Part shown: in pieces, positions 36,707-46,902 of the stretch
Layout: every line of letters starts with the position of its first letter
Numbering within the stretch: the stretch's first letter is position 1
Source of the DNA: Novosphingobium sp. SG751A
GTDB taxonomy: Bacteria > Pseudomonadota > Alphaproteobacteria > Sphingomonadales > Sphingomonadaceae
Length of the DNA stretch: 64,000 nt
Reading direction: 5' to 3'
Assembly (NCBI RefSeq): GCF_013149295.1
Contig: NZ_JABGCB010000005.1
Span: forward strand, 186,001-250,000
Translations under genes and position numbers: made by a program
The notes under the pieces: generated by a model
Databases searched by the model: none
Seen by the model: the letters and a program-made list of their open reading frames with translations, nothing else
Told to the model about the DNA's origin: nothing

Positions 36707-39700
36707 TTATTCTGCGGCCACAGTTTCTGCGGCCAGACGCTCAGCTTCAAAGCTGCGCAGCGCCTTGGCATAATCACGCGGCATGACCTTGACGAACTTG
36801 GCCAGCGCGTTGTCCCAGTCTTCCAGCAGTTCGGCGGCGCGCTTGCTGCCGCTGTGGAGCTTGTGACGTTCGAGCAGAATACGCAGACGTTCGGCATCGT
36901 GGCGCAGCATGTCACCCATGCCCAGATCGTGGACCGAAACGGTGCGCTGCTGCGGACGGCCTGCGCCTTCATCAGCATCGGCCTCGGCGCTGATCGGCAG
37001 GATGTCGACCTGAGCCGGATTGACCAGATCGGCAAAGTTGCCTGCCTCGTCATAGACATAGGCCACACCGCCCGACATACCGGCCGCAAAGTTGCGCCCG
37101 GTCTTGCCCAGCACAACCACCACGCCGCCGGTCATATATTCGCAGCCATGATCGCCCGTGCCTTCGACAACGGCGATCGCGCCCGAATTGCGCACCGCGA
37201 AACGTTCGCCCGCCACGCCCGAGAAGAAGGCCTCGCCGCTGATCGCACCATAGAGCACCGTGTTGCCCACGATGATGTTCTGGGTCGGCTCACGGTTGAC
37301 GTAGTCCGGCTGCTTCACGATCACGCGACCGCCCGACAGGCCCTTGCCCACATAGTCATTGCCGTCGCCCGTCAGCTCCAGCGTCACGCCATGCGCGAGG
37401 AAGGCGCCGAAAGACTGACCCGCCGTGCCGGTCAGCGCGATATGGATCGTGTTGTCGGGCAGGCCCGCATGGCCATAGCGCTTGGCCACTTCGCCCGAGA
37501 GCATCGCGCCCACCGTGCGGTTGACGTTGATGACCTTGCGCTCGATCCGCACAGCCTTGCCCTCGATCAGAGCATCGCTGGCCGCGACGATCAGGTCATT
37601 GTCCAGCGCGCCGGCCAGACCGTGATCCTGCGTCTCGGTCCAGTTCAGGCTGGGCGAGATGCCATCGGGAACCTTGTGCAGCAGACGCGACAGGTCGATG
37701 CCTTCGGCCTTCCAGTGCTGGATTGCCCGCTTCGGCTCCAGACGGTCCACACGGCCCACCATTTCGGCAAGGGTCTTGAAGCCCATCTCCGCCATGATGG
37801 CGCGCAGCTCTTCGGCCACGAAGAAGAAGTAGTTGATGACATGCTCAGGCTGGCCGGTGAAGCGGGCGCGCAGAACGGGGTCTTGCGTTGCCACGCCGAC
37901 GGGGCAGGTGTTCAAGTGGCACTTGCGCATCATGATGCAGCCCGCCGCGATCAGCGGAGCGGTGGCGAACCCGAACTCGTCGGCGCCCAGCAGCGCGGCC
38001 ACCGCCACGTCGCGGCCCGTGCGCAGGCCGCCGTCGGCCTGAACACAGATGCGCGAACGCAGGTTGTTGAGCATCAGCGTCTGCTGAGTCTCGGCCAGAC
38101 CGATTTCCCACGGCGAACCGGCATGCGTCAGCGAGGTCAGCGGCGAAGCGCCGGTCCCGCCTTCATAGCCCGAGATCGTGACGTGGTCCGCGCGCGCCTT
38201 GGAAACGCCCGCAGCCACGGTGCCCACGCCCACTTCCGACACCAGCTTGACCGAGATGCGCGCGCCGGTGTTCACGTTCTTGAGATCGTGAATGAGCTGC
38301 GCCAGGTCTTCGATCGAATAGATGTCATGGTGCGGCGGCGGCGAGATCAGGCCGACACCCGGGGTCGAGTGGCGGGTCTTGCCGATGGTCTTGTCGACCT
38401 TGTCGCCGGGCAGCTGGCCACCTTCGCCGGGCTTGGCGCCCTGAGCCATCTTGATCTGGATGTCGTCGGCATTGACCAGATATTCGCTGGTCACGCCAAA
38501 ACGCCCCGAGGCCACCTGCTTGATCGAGGAACGCAGCGAATCGCCGTTTTCCAGCGGGGTGAAGCGGATCGGATCCTCGCCGCCTTCGCCGGTGTTCGAC
38601 TTGCCGCCGATGCGGTTCATCGCGATCGCCAGCGTCGTATGCGCTTCCCAGCTGATCGAGCCATAGCTCATCGCGCCGGTGGCGAAACGCTTGACGATTT
38701 CGCTGGCCGGTTCAACCTCGCTGATGTCCAGCGGCTTGTCGGCGCGGCGGAAGTCCAGCAGACCACGGATGGTCAGGTTGCGCTGGGCCTGATCGTTGAT
38801 CGTCTCGGCAAATTCCTTGTACTTTTCAGGAACATTGCCGCGAACAGCGTGCTGCAGGCTGGCGATATTGGCCGGCGTCCAGGCGTGTTCTTCGCCGCGG
38901 ATACGATAGCCATAGATGCCGCCCACATCGAGCATGTTCTTGTAGATCGGGTTGTCGCCATAGGCCGCCGCGTGACGACGCACGGTTTCTTCCGCGATCT
39001 CCTTCAGCCCCGCGCCCTCGATGGTCGTGGCCGTGCCGGTGAAGTAAGCGTTCACAAAGCTGGTCGACAGGCCGATGGCGTCAAAGATCTGCGCGCCGCA
39101 ATAGGACTGATAGGTGCTGATGCCCATCTTGGACATGACCTTAAGGATGCCCTTGCCCACAGCCTTGATGTAGTTCTTCTTGACCTGATAACGGTCGAGC
39201 GGGAACTCCTTCTTCACGCGGATATCTTCCAGCGTTTCAAAGGCCACATAGGGGTTGATCGCTTCGGCGCCGAAACCGGCCAGAACGCAGAAGTGATGCA
39301 CTTCGCGCGCTTCGCCCGTTTCCACGACAAGGCCCGCCTGCATACGCAGACCCTGACGCACCAGATGGTGGTGGATCGCGGCCGTTGCCAGCAGGGCAGG
39401 CATCGGGATGCGATCCGGCCCCTGCGCACGGTCGGACAGGATCAGGATGTTGTGATCGGCCAGCACCGCTTCGGTCGCGGCCCAGCACATTTCCTTGATC
39501 GCCTGCTCCAGACCTTCTGCGCCCGCCTTGGCATCCCAGGTGGTGTCGACGGTTGCGGTGCGGAACGCGCCGTCAAGCGCGGCTTCCACGCTGCGGATCT
39601 TGGCCACGTCTTCGTTGGTCAGGATCGGCTGGTCGATTTCCAGACGCTTGTGCGTGCCCGCTTCCTTGCCCAGCAGGTTGGGACGCGGACCGATCATCGA

Positions 39701-41347
39701 CACCAGCGACATCACCAGTTCCTCGCGGATCGGGTCGATCGGCGGGTTGGTCACCTGCGCAAAGTTCTGCTTGAAATAATCATAGAGCAGACGCGACTTG
39801 CGCGACAGCACGGCAATCGGCGTATCGGTGCCCATCGAGCCGATCGGATCGTCGCCATTGCGGCCCATCGGTTCGAGGAACTTGGAAACGTCCTCCTGCG
39901 TATAGCCAAAGGCCTGCTGGCGATCGAGCAGCGTGGTGGTTTCCACCGGCAGCTGGGCCAGTTCAGGCTCGACAACATCAAGATCCTTGATGTTGTACTG
40001 GGCCGATTCCAGCCATTCTTCATAAGGCTCGGCATTGGCGAGGCTGGCCTTGATTTCCTCGTCTTCGATGATGCGACCCTGTTCAAAGTCGATCAGCAGC
40101 ATGCGGCCCGGCTGCAGGCGCCACTTGCGCACGATCTTCTCTTCCGGAATCGGCAGAACGCCGCTTTCCGAAGCCATCACCACGATATCGTCGTCGGTCA
40201 CGAGGAAGCGGGCAGGGCGCAGACCGTTGCGGTCCAGCGTCGCGCCGATCTGGCGGCCATCGGTGAAGGCCACGGCGGCCGGACCGTCCCAGGGCTCCAT
40301 CAGCGCGGCGTGATATTCATAGAACGCACGGCGCTTGGCATCCATCAGCGGGTTGCCCGCCCATGCCTCGGGGATGAGCATCATCATCGCGTGGACCAGC
40401 GGATAGCCGCCCGCCACCAGCAATTCGAGCGCATTGTCGAGGCTGGCCGTGTCGGACTGACCATGCGGGATGATCGGCCACATCTTGTCGAGGTCGGGAC
40501 CAAGCAGTTCCGACTGCATCGAGCGGCGGCGCGCGTTGATCCAGTTCACGTTGCCGCGAACAGTGTTGATTTCGCCGTTATGCGCGATGAAGCGGAACGG
40601 ATGCGCCAGCTTCCAGCTCGGGAAGGTGTTGGTCGAAAAGCGCTGGTGAACCAGACCCAGCGCCGAAACGCACAGCGGGTTGGTCAGATCGGGATAAAAG
40701 CTGCCGACCTGCGTTGCCAGCAACAGACCCTTGTACACGATGGTACGGGTCGAGATGCTGGGCATATACAGTTCGGTCAGGCCCGGCAGACCATGCTTTT
40801 CGGCCAGAGCGGCCAGCGGGTTCTGCGTCTGCTTGCGGATGGCCAGCAGCTTGCGCTCGAAGGCGTCCTGGTCGGCGCAATGCTCACCCCGGCCGATGAT
40901 GCACTGGCGAATCACCGGCATCGATTCGAGCACAGCCTTGCCCAGACCGTCGATGTTCACCGGCACATCGCGCCAGCCGATCAGGGTCTGGCCTTCCTTG
41001 GCGATGAACTTCTCGAAATATTCGACCACGAAATTGCGGCTGCCCTCATCACGGGGCAGGAAGCACATGGCCACCGCATAATCGCCGGGCTGGGGCAGGG
41101 TCAGACCTGCGCCCTTTGCCCAGTCGCGCAGCAGCGCATCGGGGATCTGAATCAGGATGCCCGCACCGTCGCCCAGCAAGGGGTCGGCGCCCACCGCGCC
41201 GCGGTGGTCAATGTTTTTCAGAATTTCCAGTGCCTGCGTAATAATGGCATGGCTTTTCTCGCCTTTGATATGGGCAACAAAACCTACGCCGCACGCATCG
41301 TGCTCGTTACGCGAATCATAGAGGCCCTGGGGCTCTGGAAATCCCAT
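36707..41347 (-). CDS. gltB: glutamate synthase [NADPH] large subunit
   Basis: 1546-residue alpha subunit. The N-terminal glutaminase nucleophile is Cys19 ([13 protein letters not shown]), so an 18-residue leader is removed. A central domain precedes the FMN synthase barrel ([46 protein letters not shown]). A 3Fe-4S cysteine cluster ([15 protein letters not shown]) and a C-terminal GXGXG beta-helix domain follow. With gltD it makes two glutamates from glutamine and 2-oxoglutarate for ammonia assimilation. Full length for the family. Confidence 0.98.
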   Translation of the reverse strand: MGFPEPQGLYDSRNEHDACGVGFVAHIKGEKSHAIITQALEILKNIDHRGAVGADPLLGDGAGILIQIPDALLRDWAKGAGLTLPQPGDYAVAMCFLPRDEGSRNFVVEYFEKFIAKEGQTLIGWRDVPVNIDGLGKAVLESMPVIRQCIIGRGEHCADQDAFERKLLAIRKQTQNPLAALAEKHGLPGLTELYMPSISTRTIVYKGLLLATQVGSFYPDLTNPLCVSALGLVHQRFSTNTFPSWKLAHPFRFIAHNGEINTVRGNVNWINARRRSMQSELLGPDLDKMWPIIPHGQSDTASLDNALELLVAGGYPLVHAMMMLIPEAWAGNPLMDAKRRAFYEYHAALMEPWDGPAAVAFTDGRQIGATLDRNGLRPARFLVTDDDIVVMASESGVLPIPEEKIVRKWRLQPGRMLLIDFEQGRIIEDEEIKASLANAEPYEEWLESAQYNIKDLDVVEPELAQLPVETTTLLDRQQAFGYTQEDVSKFLEPMGRNGDDPIGSMGTDTPIAVLSRKSRLLYDYFKQNFAQVTNPPIDPIREELVMSLVSMIGPRPNLLGKEAGTHKRLEIDQPILTNEDVAKIRSVEAALDGAFRTATVDTTWDAKAGAEGLEQAIKEMCWAATEAVLADHNILILSDRAQGPDRIPMPALLATAAIHHHLVRQGLRMQAGLVVETGEAREVHHFCVLAGFGAEAINPYVAFETLEDIRVKKEFPLDRYQVKKNYIKAVGKGILKVMSKMGISTYQSYCGAQIFDAIGLSTSFVNAYFTGTATTIEGAGLKEIAEETVRRHAAAYGDNPIYKNMLDVGGIYGYRIRGEEHAWTPANIASLQHAVRGNVPEKYKEFAETINDQAQRNLTIRGLLDFRRADKPLDISEVEPASEIVKRFATGAMSYGSISWEAHTTLAIAMNRIGGKSNTGEGGEDPIRFTPLENGDSLRSSIKQVASGRFGVTSEYLVNADDIQIKMAQGAKPGEGGQLPGDKVDKTIGKTRHSTPGVGLISPPPHHDIYSIEDLAQLIHDLKNVNTGARISVKLVSEVGVGTVAAGVSKARADHVTISGYEGGTGASPLTSLTHAGSPWEIGLAETQQTLMLNNLRSRICVQADGGLRTGRDVAVAALLGADEFGFATAPLIAAGCIMMRKCHLNTCPVGVATQDPVLRARFTGQPEHVINYFFFVAEELRAIMAEMGFKTLAEMVGRVDRLEPKRAIQHWKAEGIDLSRLLHKVPDGISPSLNWTETQDHGLAGALDNDLIVAASDALIEGKAVRIERKVINVNRTVGAMLSGEVAKRYGHAGLPDNTIHIALTGTAGQSFGAFLAHGVTLELTGDGNDYVGKGLSGGRVIVKQPDYVNREPTQNIIVGNTVLYGAISGEAFFSGVAGERFAVRNSGAIAVVEGTGDHGCEYMTGGVVVVLGKTGRNFAAGMSGGVAYVYDEAGNFADLVNPAQVDILPISAEADADEGAGRPQQRTVSVHDLGMGDMLRHDAERLRILLERHKLHSGSKRAAELLEDWDNALAKFVKVMPRDYAKALRSFEAERLAAETVAAE

Positions 41348-41603
41348 CGATTATCTATCCCAATCTCGCGCCCTCTGCCGTCTCTCTGGCAGGGCGCAAC
41401 CTGAACCCGTGTATTTGGAGCGCGAATCCCCTGCCCGCGCAGGCGCGGGGGAGATGACGCATCATGCCCCATGGCGTCAGAACGCAGCTTTTGCAACCGC
41501 GAAAGGTCACAAATGGCGTATTTGGCGCGTTTCTGACGAAAGGATTTGCCGTTTACGCGCCATTTGTCGGTGTAATCATGCGCTGCGGCAAGGGGTGGGG
41601 AAA

Positions 41604-42779
41604 TTATTTAACGTCGCGCAGAGAGGCCAGTGCAGCGCGCAGCGCATCGCCCGTACCATCGGGGGCAGAGGCCAGAGCAGGCTCACAAGTGGTTGTTTTG
41701 GTTTCCTGCGAGGCGTTCTGATGGCGCTGCAAGGCGCGGGCGAGCCGTTCGAGCAGCTCAACATGGCTGAGCGAATCGAGCGAGGCCGAGGCAATATGTT
41801 CGGCGGCGCTTGGCCCTTCGAGCGTCAGTGAAGGGAAACCCGCGCAGGTCTTGGGTGCGGGCGGCGTGACGGGCGCTGCTGCGATGGGCTCCGCCACGAT
41901 GGGATCCGCCTCGAGAGTGGCGACTCCGGCGCCCACCATTTCCAGCACAGCCATCTCTACCGGAGCCCGCTCGGCCACCGGCGGCGGCATGGGCGCATCA
42001 AAGGCGGTGATCGATTCGGTCACCGGCTCCACCGGGCTGGGGTCGATCTTGAAGAAGCGGAAGGGCTGAATGACCGGCGCTTCGGCCACCGGCTCGACCT
42101 TGGTCGGCGCAGCTTTCTTCTGGGCCTCGATGGCTGCCTGCTCCACTTCGACTACCGCCTGCTGCGGCTTCCAGTCCCACGAGGGTTCTTCGGCCGGGGG
42201 CGGAGGCGGGGGCACATCATGCAGCACCTGCCACGTTTCAGCCACCGGCGGGGGCGGCGCATAGCTGGGGCCCGATGCCGTTTCGGCCATCTGCGGCCCG
42301 GAAGCGGTTGTTTCGGCGGCCGCCTGTTCGGACGGCTCATTGTCGAAACCATGCGCGCCCAATTCGGCATGGGCCTGAATCGGCTGGCGCGCGGGAAAAT
42401 CGGGGTGAGAATCGGCGCTGCGGCGGCGAAGGGGGGCCGAATCCTGGGCCTTTTCGCGCCGGGCCTGCTGCCATGCGGTCTGCGAAAACGCCTTGCGCGG
42501 GGCCAGCATCCGCACCGCCGCCCAGCCCAGCAAAGCGCCCACCAGACCAAAAGCCACCGCCAGCAACAGCCGGGCCGTCGTCCCCAGCGGGGGCGTTGCC
42601 ATCGGCAGGATCAGGTCGAGCTGCGCGGAAAGCACGATGCGCTCGATCAGTTCTCCGCGAACCGCCAGCGTCGAGAGCGCGAAGGTAGCCGCCAGCCACA
42701 CCGGCACAACCGTCGCGAACAACGGATGTTGGGTGATGCCTTGCCAGCCCTGTCCCGCAGAAGTGTGCTTCGTTGCCAA
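41604..42779 (-). CDS. proline/alanine-rich membrane protein, unknown function
   Basis: 391 residues. Two N-terminal membrane segments (residues about 20-40 and 68-92, the second glycine/alanine-rich), then a basic patch and a long low-complexity region rich in Pro, Ala and Glu with many APPPP runs and repeated AxxEPxxE units. The last 60 residues (SLSHVELLERLARALQRHQ) look helical and ordered and may be a short interaction domain. No enzyme motif seen. It lies 256 bp upstream of gltB in the same direction, and downstream of the XrtA-type GT4. I do not recognise a family. Confidence 0.8.
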   Translation of the reverse strand: MATKHTSAGQGWQGITQHPLFATVVPVWLAATFALSTLAVRGELIERIVLSAQLDLILPMATPPLGTTARLLLAVAFGLVGALLGWAAVRMLAPRKAFSQTAWQQARREKAQDSAPLRRRSADSHPDFPARQPIQAHAELGAHGFDNEPSEQAAAETTASGPQMAETASGPSYAPPPPVAETWQVLHDVPPPPPPAEEPSWDWKPQQAVVEVEQAAIEAQKKAAPTKVEPVAEAPVIQPFRFFKIDPSPVEPVTESITAFDAPMPPPVAERAPVEMAVLEMVGAGVATLEADPIVAEPIAAAPVTPPAPKTCAGFPSLTLEGPSAAEHIASASLDSLSHVELLERLARALQRHQNASQETKTTTCEPALASAPDGTGDALRAALASLRDVK

Positions 42780-42854
42780 AGTCGCGCCCTTACGTCCTGC
42801 CCGTTGCGTGTCCGGAGTTTGCTTTCCCCGCGTATTCCGGGGCGAATCGGGGTA

Positions 42855-44084
42855 TCATGCCGCCTCGCTTGCCGAATTTACACCATTAACGGGTGCCAGC
42901 ATTTGGTAAACATTGAGATAACGCTTGGCATTGGTTGCCCAGTCATGCGCATTTTCCACATGAGCGCGCCCCGCCGCAAGCCTTTGCGGCCAATTTGAGC
43001 GATCCGAAAGCAGCCCGGCCAGCGCTTTTGCGCAGGCGGCCGGATCGTCGGGTGTGAACAGGGTGCCCGTTACGCCATCGCTCATCAATTCGCGGTGGCC
43101 GCCCACGTCGCTGGCCGCCACCAGCTTGCCCTGCGCCATCGCTTCCAGCGGCTTCAAGGGCGTGACCAGATCGGTCAACCTGCTCTTTTTGCGGGGATAG
43201 GCCATGATGTCGCACAGCGCATAGTAACGCTCGACCTGTGAATGGGGCACGCGGCCCATGAAGCGGATTGCATGGGCCGCGCTCGATCCGGCGGCGCGCT
43301 CGCGCAGCGCTGCCTCCATCGGTCCGCCGCCCACCAGCAGCAGGCGGGCATCGGGATGGACCGCGATCAGGCCCGGCATTGCGTCGATTAGATCGTCAAT
43401 GCCTTCGTAATCATAAAAGCTGCCGATAAAGCCGATCACCGGCCCGTCTCCCAGCCCCAGTTCATCGGCCAGTGCCGATTCGCGCGCCACCGGTTGGCCA
43501 AACATGGCCAGATCGACGCCATTGGGCATGATGGTGATTCGCGCCGGATCATTGCCCCGCGCGACCAGATCGCCCTTCAGCCCCTGACAGATCGTGACCA
43601 CCGCGTCCGCACCGCTCACTACGTGGTTTTCCAGGCTGCGGGTCAGCCTATATTTGATGTCGCCCGCGCGCCCGGTGCCATTGCCCACGGCCGCATCTTC
43701 CCAAAAGGCGCGGATTTCATAGACCAGTGGAATGCCCAGTTTCTTTGCCACGCGCAGCCCCGCCATCCCGCATAGCGCGGGCGAATGAGCATGCAGCACA
43801 TCGGGTCGCCATTCGCGGCAAACCTGCTCCACCGCGCGGGAAAAAGCGCCGATTTCGCGCCATTCGCGCAGGCCCGCCGGGCCCTTGGCCTCGCCGCGCG
43901 TGCGGTAAAAGGTCAGGCCTTCGGCTTCTTCGCAATCGGGGCCATCGGCATAATGACGCAGCCCCGTGACGCCGCGCACCTCCAGTCCAAGTCCCTCCTG
44001 CGCCTTGAGAATAGCGCGGGTGCGGAACGTATAGCCGCTGTGCAGCGGCAGCGAATGGTCGAGCAGGTGCAGGATGCGTGTCAT
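42855..44084 (-). CDS. XrtA/PEP-CTERM-system-associated glycosyltransferase family 4
   Basis: 409-residue GT-B transferase. The first residues MTRILHLLDHSLPLHSGYTF followed by RTRAIL are highly characteristic of the TIGR04063-type, exosortase-A-associated glycosyltransferases. VLHAHSPALCG, LVYEIRAFWEDAAV and the donor-site KPLEAMAQGKLVAASD support the call. It is divergent from the O-glycosylation-ligase-type gene, another XrtA-associated family. It probably acts in making a glycan linked to the exosortase system. No exosortase is in the window. Confidence 0.85.
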   Translation of the reverse strand: MTRILHLLDHSLPLHSGYTFRTRAILKAQEGLGLEVRGVTGLRHYADGPDCEEAEGLTFYRTRGEAKGPAGLREWREIGAFSRAVEQVCREWRPDVLHAHSPALCGMAGLRVAKKLGIPLVYEIRAFWEDAAVGNGTGRAGDIKYRLTRSLENHVVSGADAVVTICQGLKGDLVARGNDPARITIMPNGVDLAMFGQPVARESALADELGLGDGPVIGFIGSFYDYEGIDDLIDAMPGLIAVHPDARLLLVGGGPMEAALRERAAGSSAAHAIRFMGRVPHSQVERYYALCDIMAYPRKKSRLTDLVTPLKPLEAMAQGKLVAASDVGGHRELMSDGVTGTLFTPDDPAACAKALAGLLSDRSNWPQRLAAGRAHVENAHDWATNAKRYLNVYQMLAPVNGVNSASEAA

Positions 44085-44221
44085 GGCGCATTTCCTAGGT
44101 GATAAAGGCTTAACGTCCCGTCAACTGCTGCTTGCTATGGCTTTGCAATAAGGCCTCGACGCCGCCGATTCTTGGCTGGATCCATGAAGGGCGAAGTAAA
44201 GGCAAAGAGGGCATCTCTTCG

Positions 44222-44386
44222 ATGATTGACTATTTCTCGATCGCCTTGACTCATGGACTGCTGGTGCTGGTCTGTCTGCGCCTGTTGATGCGCGCCGATC
44301 TCGACCGTGACCCCGCGCCTGAGGAAGAAGTGCCATTGGAAGCCGAGCCCGAGAAGAAGGCCAAGTGGAGGGTGCGCCGTGCTTGA
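44222..44386 (+). CDS. tiny membrane protein preceding O-glycosylation ligase
   Basis: 54 residues: one membrane helix (IALTHGLLVLVCLRLLM) then a highly charged tail of acidic residues (PAPEEEVPLEAEPEKK) ending in WRVRRA. The last 8 bases overlap the GTG start of the O-glycosylation-ligase-type gene, so expression is coupled. It resembles small membrane accessory proteins but no family is recognised. Upstream in-frame start at 44132 lacks a ribosome site. Confidence 0.6.
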   Translation: MIDYFSIALTHGLLVLVCLRLLMRADLDRDPAPEEEVPLEAEPEKKAKWRVRRA

Positions 44387-45764
44387 TCTTTTCCTCACCG
44401 GCTTTGTTGGCCTGATCCTGCTGATGGGGCTGCGCCGCCCGTTTATCTGGGTGCTGGCGTTTCTCTATGTCGATATCGTCGCGCCGCAAAAGATCTCCTA
44501 TGCGCTGCTCACCAATGTCCAGCTCTCGCTGGTGGTGTTCTTTCTTGCGGTGGTCGGCTGGCTGTTTTTCGACAACAAGCAGGGCGCGCGGGTCAGCGGC
44601 CGTCAGGTGTTGATGCTGCTTTTGCTGATCTATTGCTATTTCACCACGCAATCGGCCGATTTCCCCGTCGAGGCGGCGGATAAATGGTCGTGGGTGTGGA
44701 AATCTCTGGTCTGGGCGATGTTCCTGCCGCTGGCGCTGCGCACGCAATTGCGCATCGAGGCGGCCGCGCTGGTTATGGTCCTGTCGGCCGCCGCGCTGAT
44801 CCTTGATGGTGCGCTCAAGACCATGGCAGGCGGCGGCGGTTACGGCACGCTCAAGCTGTTCATCAACGATAACAATGGCCTGTATGAAGGCTCGACCATT
44901 TCCTGCGTGGCGATTGCGATCATTCCGCTGGCGCTCTGGCTGGCCAAGGACGGCACGATCTTTCCCGCCAACAGCCGGACGCGCCTGTTTGCCTACGGGC
45001 TGGCCTTTGCGGGCCTGTTGATCCCGATCGGCACCGAGGCGCGCACGGGCCTGCTCTGCGCGGGTCTGCTGGCGGTGCTGATGATGCGGGCGGTGAAATA
45101 TCGCTGGCTCTATGTCGGCGGTCTGGCGCTGGCGGCCTTGCTGGTTCAGCCTTTGCTGCCCAACAGTTTCTCCAACCGCATGGGCACGATCCAGAACAAC
45201 CAGTCCGACCAGTCGGCGGCCACGCGCCTTGCGGTGTGGAAATGGACGATAAATTATGCCGCCGAACACCCCTTCGGCGGCGGCTTTGACGCCTTCCGCG
45301 GCAACAAGCTGGAAATCGTGACCAGCGAGGACGATGGTTTCGGCAGCAATTCAACCAAGATCATGGATCAGGGGCGCGCCTTCCACTCGGCCTATTTCGA
45401 AATGCTGGGCGAGCAGGGCTGGCCGGGTCTGGCGCTGTGGCTGACGCTGCAGATCAGCGGTTTGATCCAGCTTGAGGGCGTGCGCCGCCGGTTGCGCAAG
45501 AGCGAGGCTCCGTCTGACCGGCGCTATGCCGATCTGGCGCTGGCGCTTCAGCAGGGGCACTTCGTCTATCTGCTGGGCGCGGCGTTTGTGGGCATTGCCT
45601 TCCAGCCCTTCGTTTACATGCTGATCGCGCTTCAGATCGCGCTGGTGCAACAGGTGCGGCGCAAGACTGCGCCCGTGGCTGTGGTCCATCGTCAGATGCA
45701 GGTGCCGGGCAAAATGACGGCAGGCTCACCGACGACTCCCGGCGCCCCGGCCGGCGCCAACTGA
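44379..45764 (+). CDS. putative O-glycosylation ligase, exosortase A system-associated
   Basis: 461-residue polytopic membrane protein of the O-antigen-ligase superfamily. The start is a GTG at 44379 with GGAGGG upstream. The N-terminus (GLILLMGLRRPFIWVLAFLY and DIVAPQKISYALL), the motif FINDNNGLYEGST, the TEARTGLLCAGL segment and the periplasmic HPFGGGFDAFRGN plus HSAYFEMLGEQGWPGL match the TIGR03097-type family associated with XrtA. It would transfer a glycan from undecaprenyl carrier to an acceptor, perhaps a protein. Acceptor unknown. Confidence 0.85.
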   Translation: MLDLFLTGFVGLILLMGLRRPFIWVLAFLYVDIVAPQKISYALLTNVQLSLVVFFLAVVGWLFFDNKQGARVSGRQVLMLLLLIYCYFTTQSADFPVEAADKWSWVWKSLVWAMFLPLALRTQLRIEAAALVMVLSAAALILDGALKTMAGGGGYGTLKLFINDNNGLYEGSTISCVAIAIIPLALWLAKDGTIFPANSRTRLFAYGLAFAGLLIPIGTEARTGLLCAGLLAVLMMRAVKYRWLYVGGLALAALLVQPLLPNSFSNRMGTIQNNQSDQSAATRLAVWKWTINYAAEHPFGGGFDAFRGNKLEIVTSEDDGFGSNSTKIMDQGRAFHSAYFEMLGEQGWPGLALWLTLQISGLIQLEGVRRRLRKSEAPSDRRYADLALALQQGHFVYLLGAAFVGIAFQPFVYMLIALQIALVQQVRRKTAPVAVVHRQMQVPGKMTAGSPTTPGAPAGAN

Positions 45765-45774
45765 ACGCCGGAAC

Positions 45775-46902
45775 ATGGGGGCGGCGCTGATGGACAGGAC
45801 GCAGCAGGTCGCCGCCCTGCCCGGCGCGCGGGCGCTTGCGCCCCAGCTTGACGCGCTGACGGGCTTGCGCGGGCTGGCGGCTTGGTATGTCGTGCTGTTC
45901 CACACCCGCGTCACGCTGAAGGCCGCGGTGGGACCGATGGCCTATGCCTTGCTCAGCCATGGCTATCTGGCGGTTGATCTGTTCTTCATTCTCTCGGGCT
46001 TTGTGCTGTGGCATTCCTGCGCGGAAAATCCGGCCTATCGCGGGGCGCGGGGGATGATGCGCTTCTGGCTGCGGCGGATCGCGCGGATCTGGCCTTTGCA
46101 TATGGTGCTGCTGGGCGGCTTTGTCGCGCTGGTGGGGCTGCTGGCGGCCACGGGGCGCGATACCAGCTTTTATCGCTGGGGCGAATTGCCGCTTCATGTG
46201 TTGCTGATGCAGAACTGGGGCATGACCATCGGGCTGATGTGGAATGAACCGGCATGGTCGATTTCCTGCGAGTGGGCGGCCTATCTGCTGTTTCCCTTTA
46301 CGGTGATGGCCGCGCCGTGGCGTTATTGGTCTACGCGGGCGCTGGTGGCGCTGGGCTGCGGTTTGCTGGCGGGGCTGTGGGCCTATTTCGCGCTGCATGG
46401 CTCGGACGATTATCTGGGATATGAAATCCAGCGCACCGGGCTCATGCGTTGCCTGCTGGAATTCTGGACGGGCAATGTGCTGCGGATACTGTGGGCGCGC
46501 TGGCGCGATGTGCCTGATATCTGCACCGGAGCCTGGGCGGCGATGATCGCGCTGCTCGAAGGGGGCGTGGTGCTGCATCTGCCCGAGGCGTCCTATGTGC
46601 CGGGCGTCTTTGCTGCGCTAATTCTGGCGCTCTCGCTGGAGGATCGCACGCCTGCGCGGCTGCTGCGTTCAGGCCCGCTGCACTGGCTTGGCGAGATCAG
46701 CTATTCGACCTATCTGGCCCACTTCCTGCTGTTTATTGTCTTCAAGATGCTTTTCGTCGGCCCCGATCTGACCGTGGGGCTGGGCAAGCTGGGCCTGTTC
46801 CTGATGATCGTGCTGGTGGCCTCGGCGGCGCTCTATCGGCTGGTGGAAAAACCGGCGCAGCATTGGCTGCTGCGCCGGGGAGAAGCGCGTTTAGCGGCCT
46901 GA
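45775..46902 (+). CDS. acyltransferase family 3 (OafA-type) membrane protein
   Basis: 375 residues (370 if the ATG at 45790 is used). Signature LDALTGLRGLAAWYVVLFHT, VDLFFILSGFVLWH, EPAWSISCEWAAYLLFP, and about ten membrane helices, the classic OafA/NolL layout. Transfers an acyl group to a sugar. It starts 10 bp after the ligase-type gene on the same strand and probably modifies the same glycan. Its 3' end overlaps the convergent FkbM gene by 12 bases. Confidence 0.88.
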   Translation: MGAALMDRTQQVAALPGARALAPQLDALTGLRGLAAWYVVLFHTRVTLKAAVGPMAYALLSHGYLAVDLFFILSGFVLWHSCAENPAYRGARGMMRFWLRRIARIWPLHMVLLGGFVALVGLLAATGRDTSFYRWGELPLHVLLMQNWGMTIGLMWNEPAWSISCEWAAYLLFPFTVMAAPWRYWSTRALVALGCGLLAGLWAYFALHGSDDYLGYEIQRTGLMRCLLEFWTGNVLRILWARWRDVPDICTGAWAAMIALLEGGVVLHLPEASYVPGVFAALILALSLEDRTPARLLRSGPLHWLGEISYSTYLAHFLLFIVFKMLFVGPDLTVGLGKLGLFLMIVLVASAALYRLVEKPAQHWLLRRGEARLAA

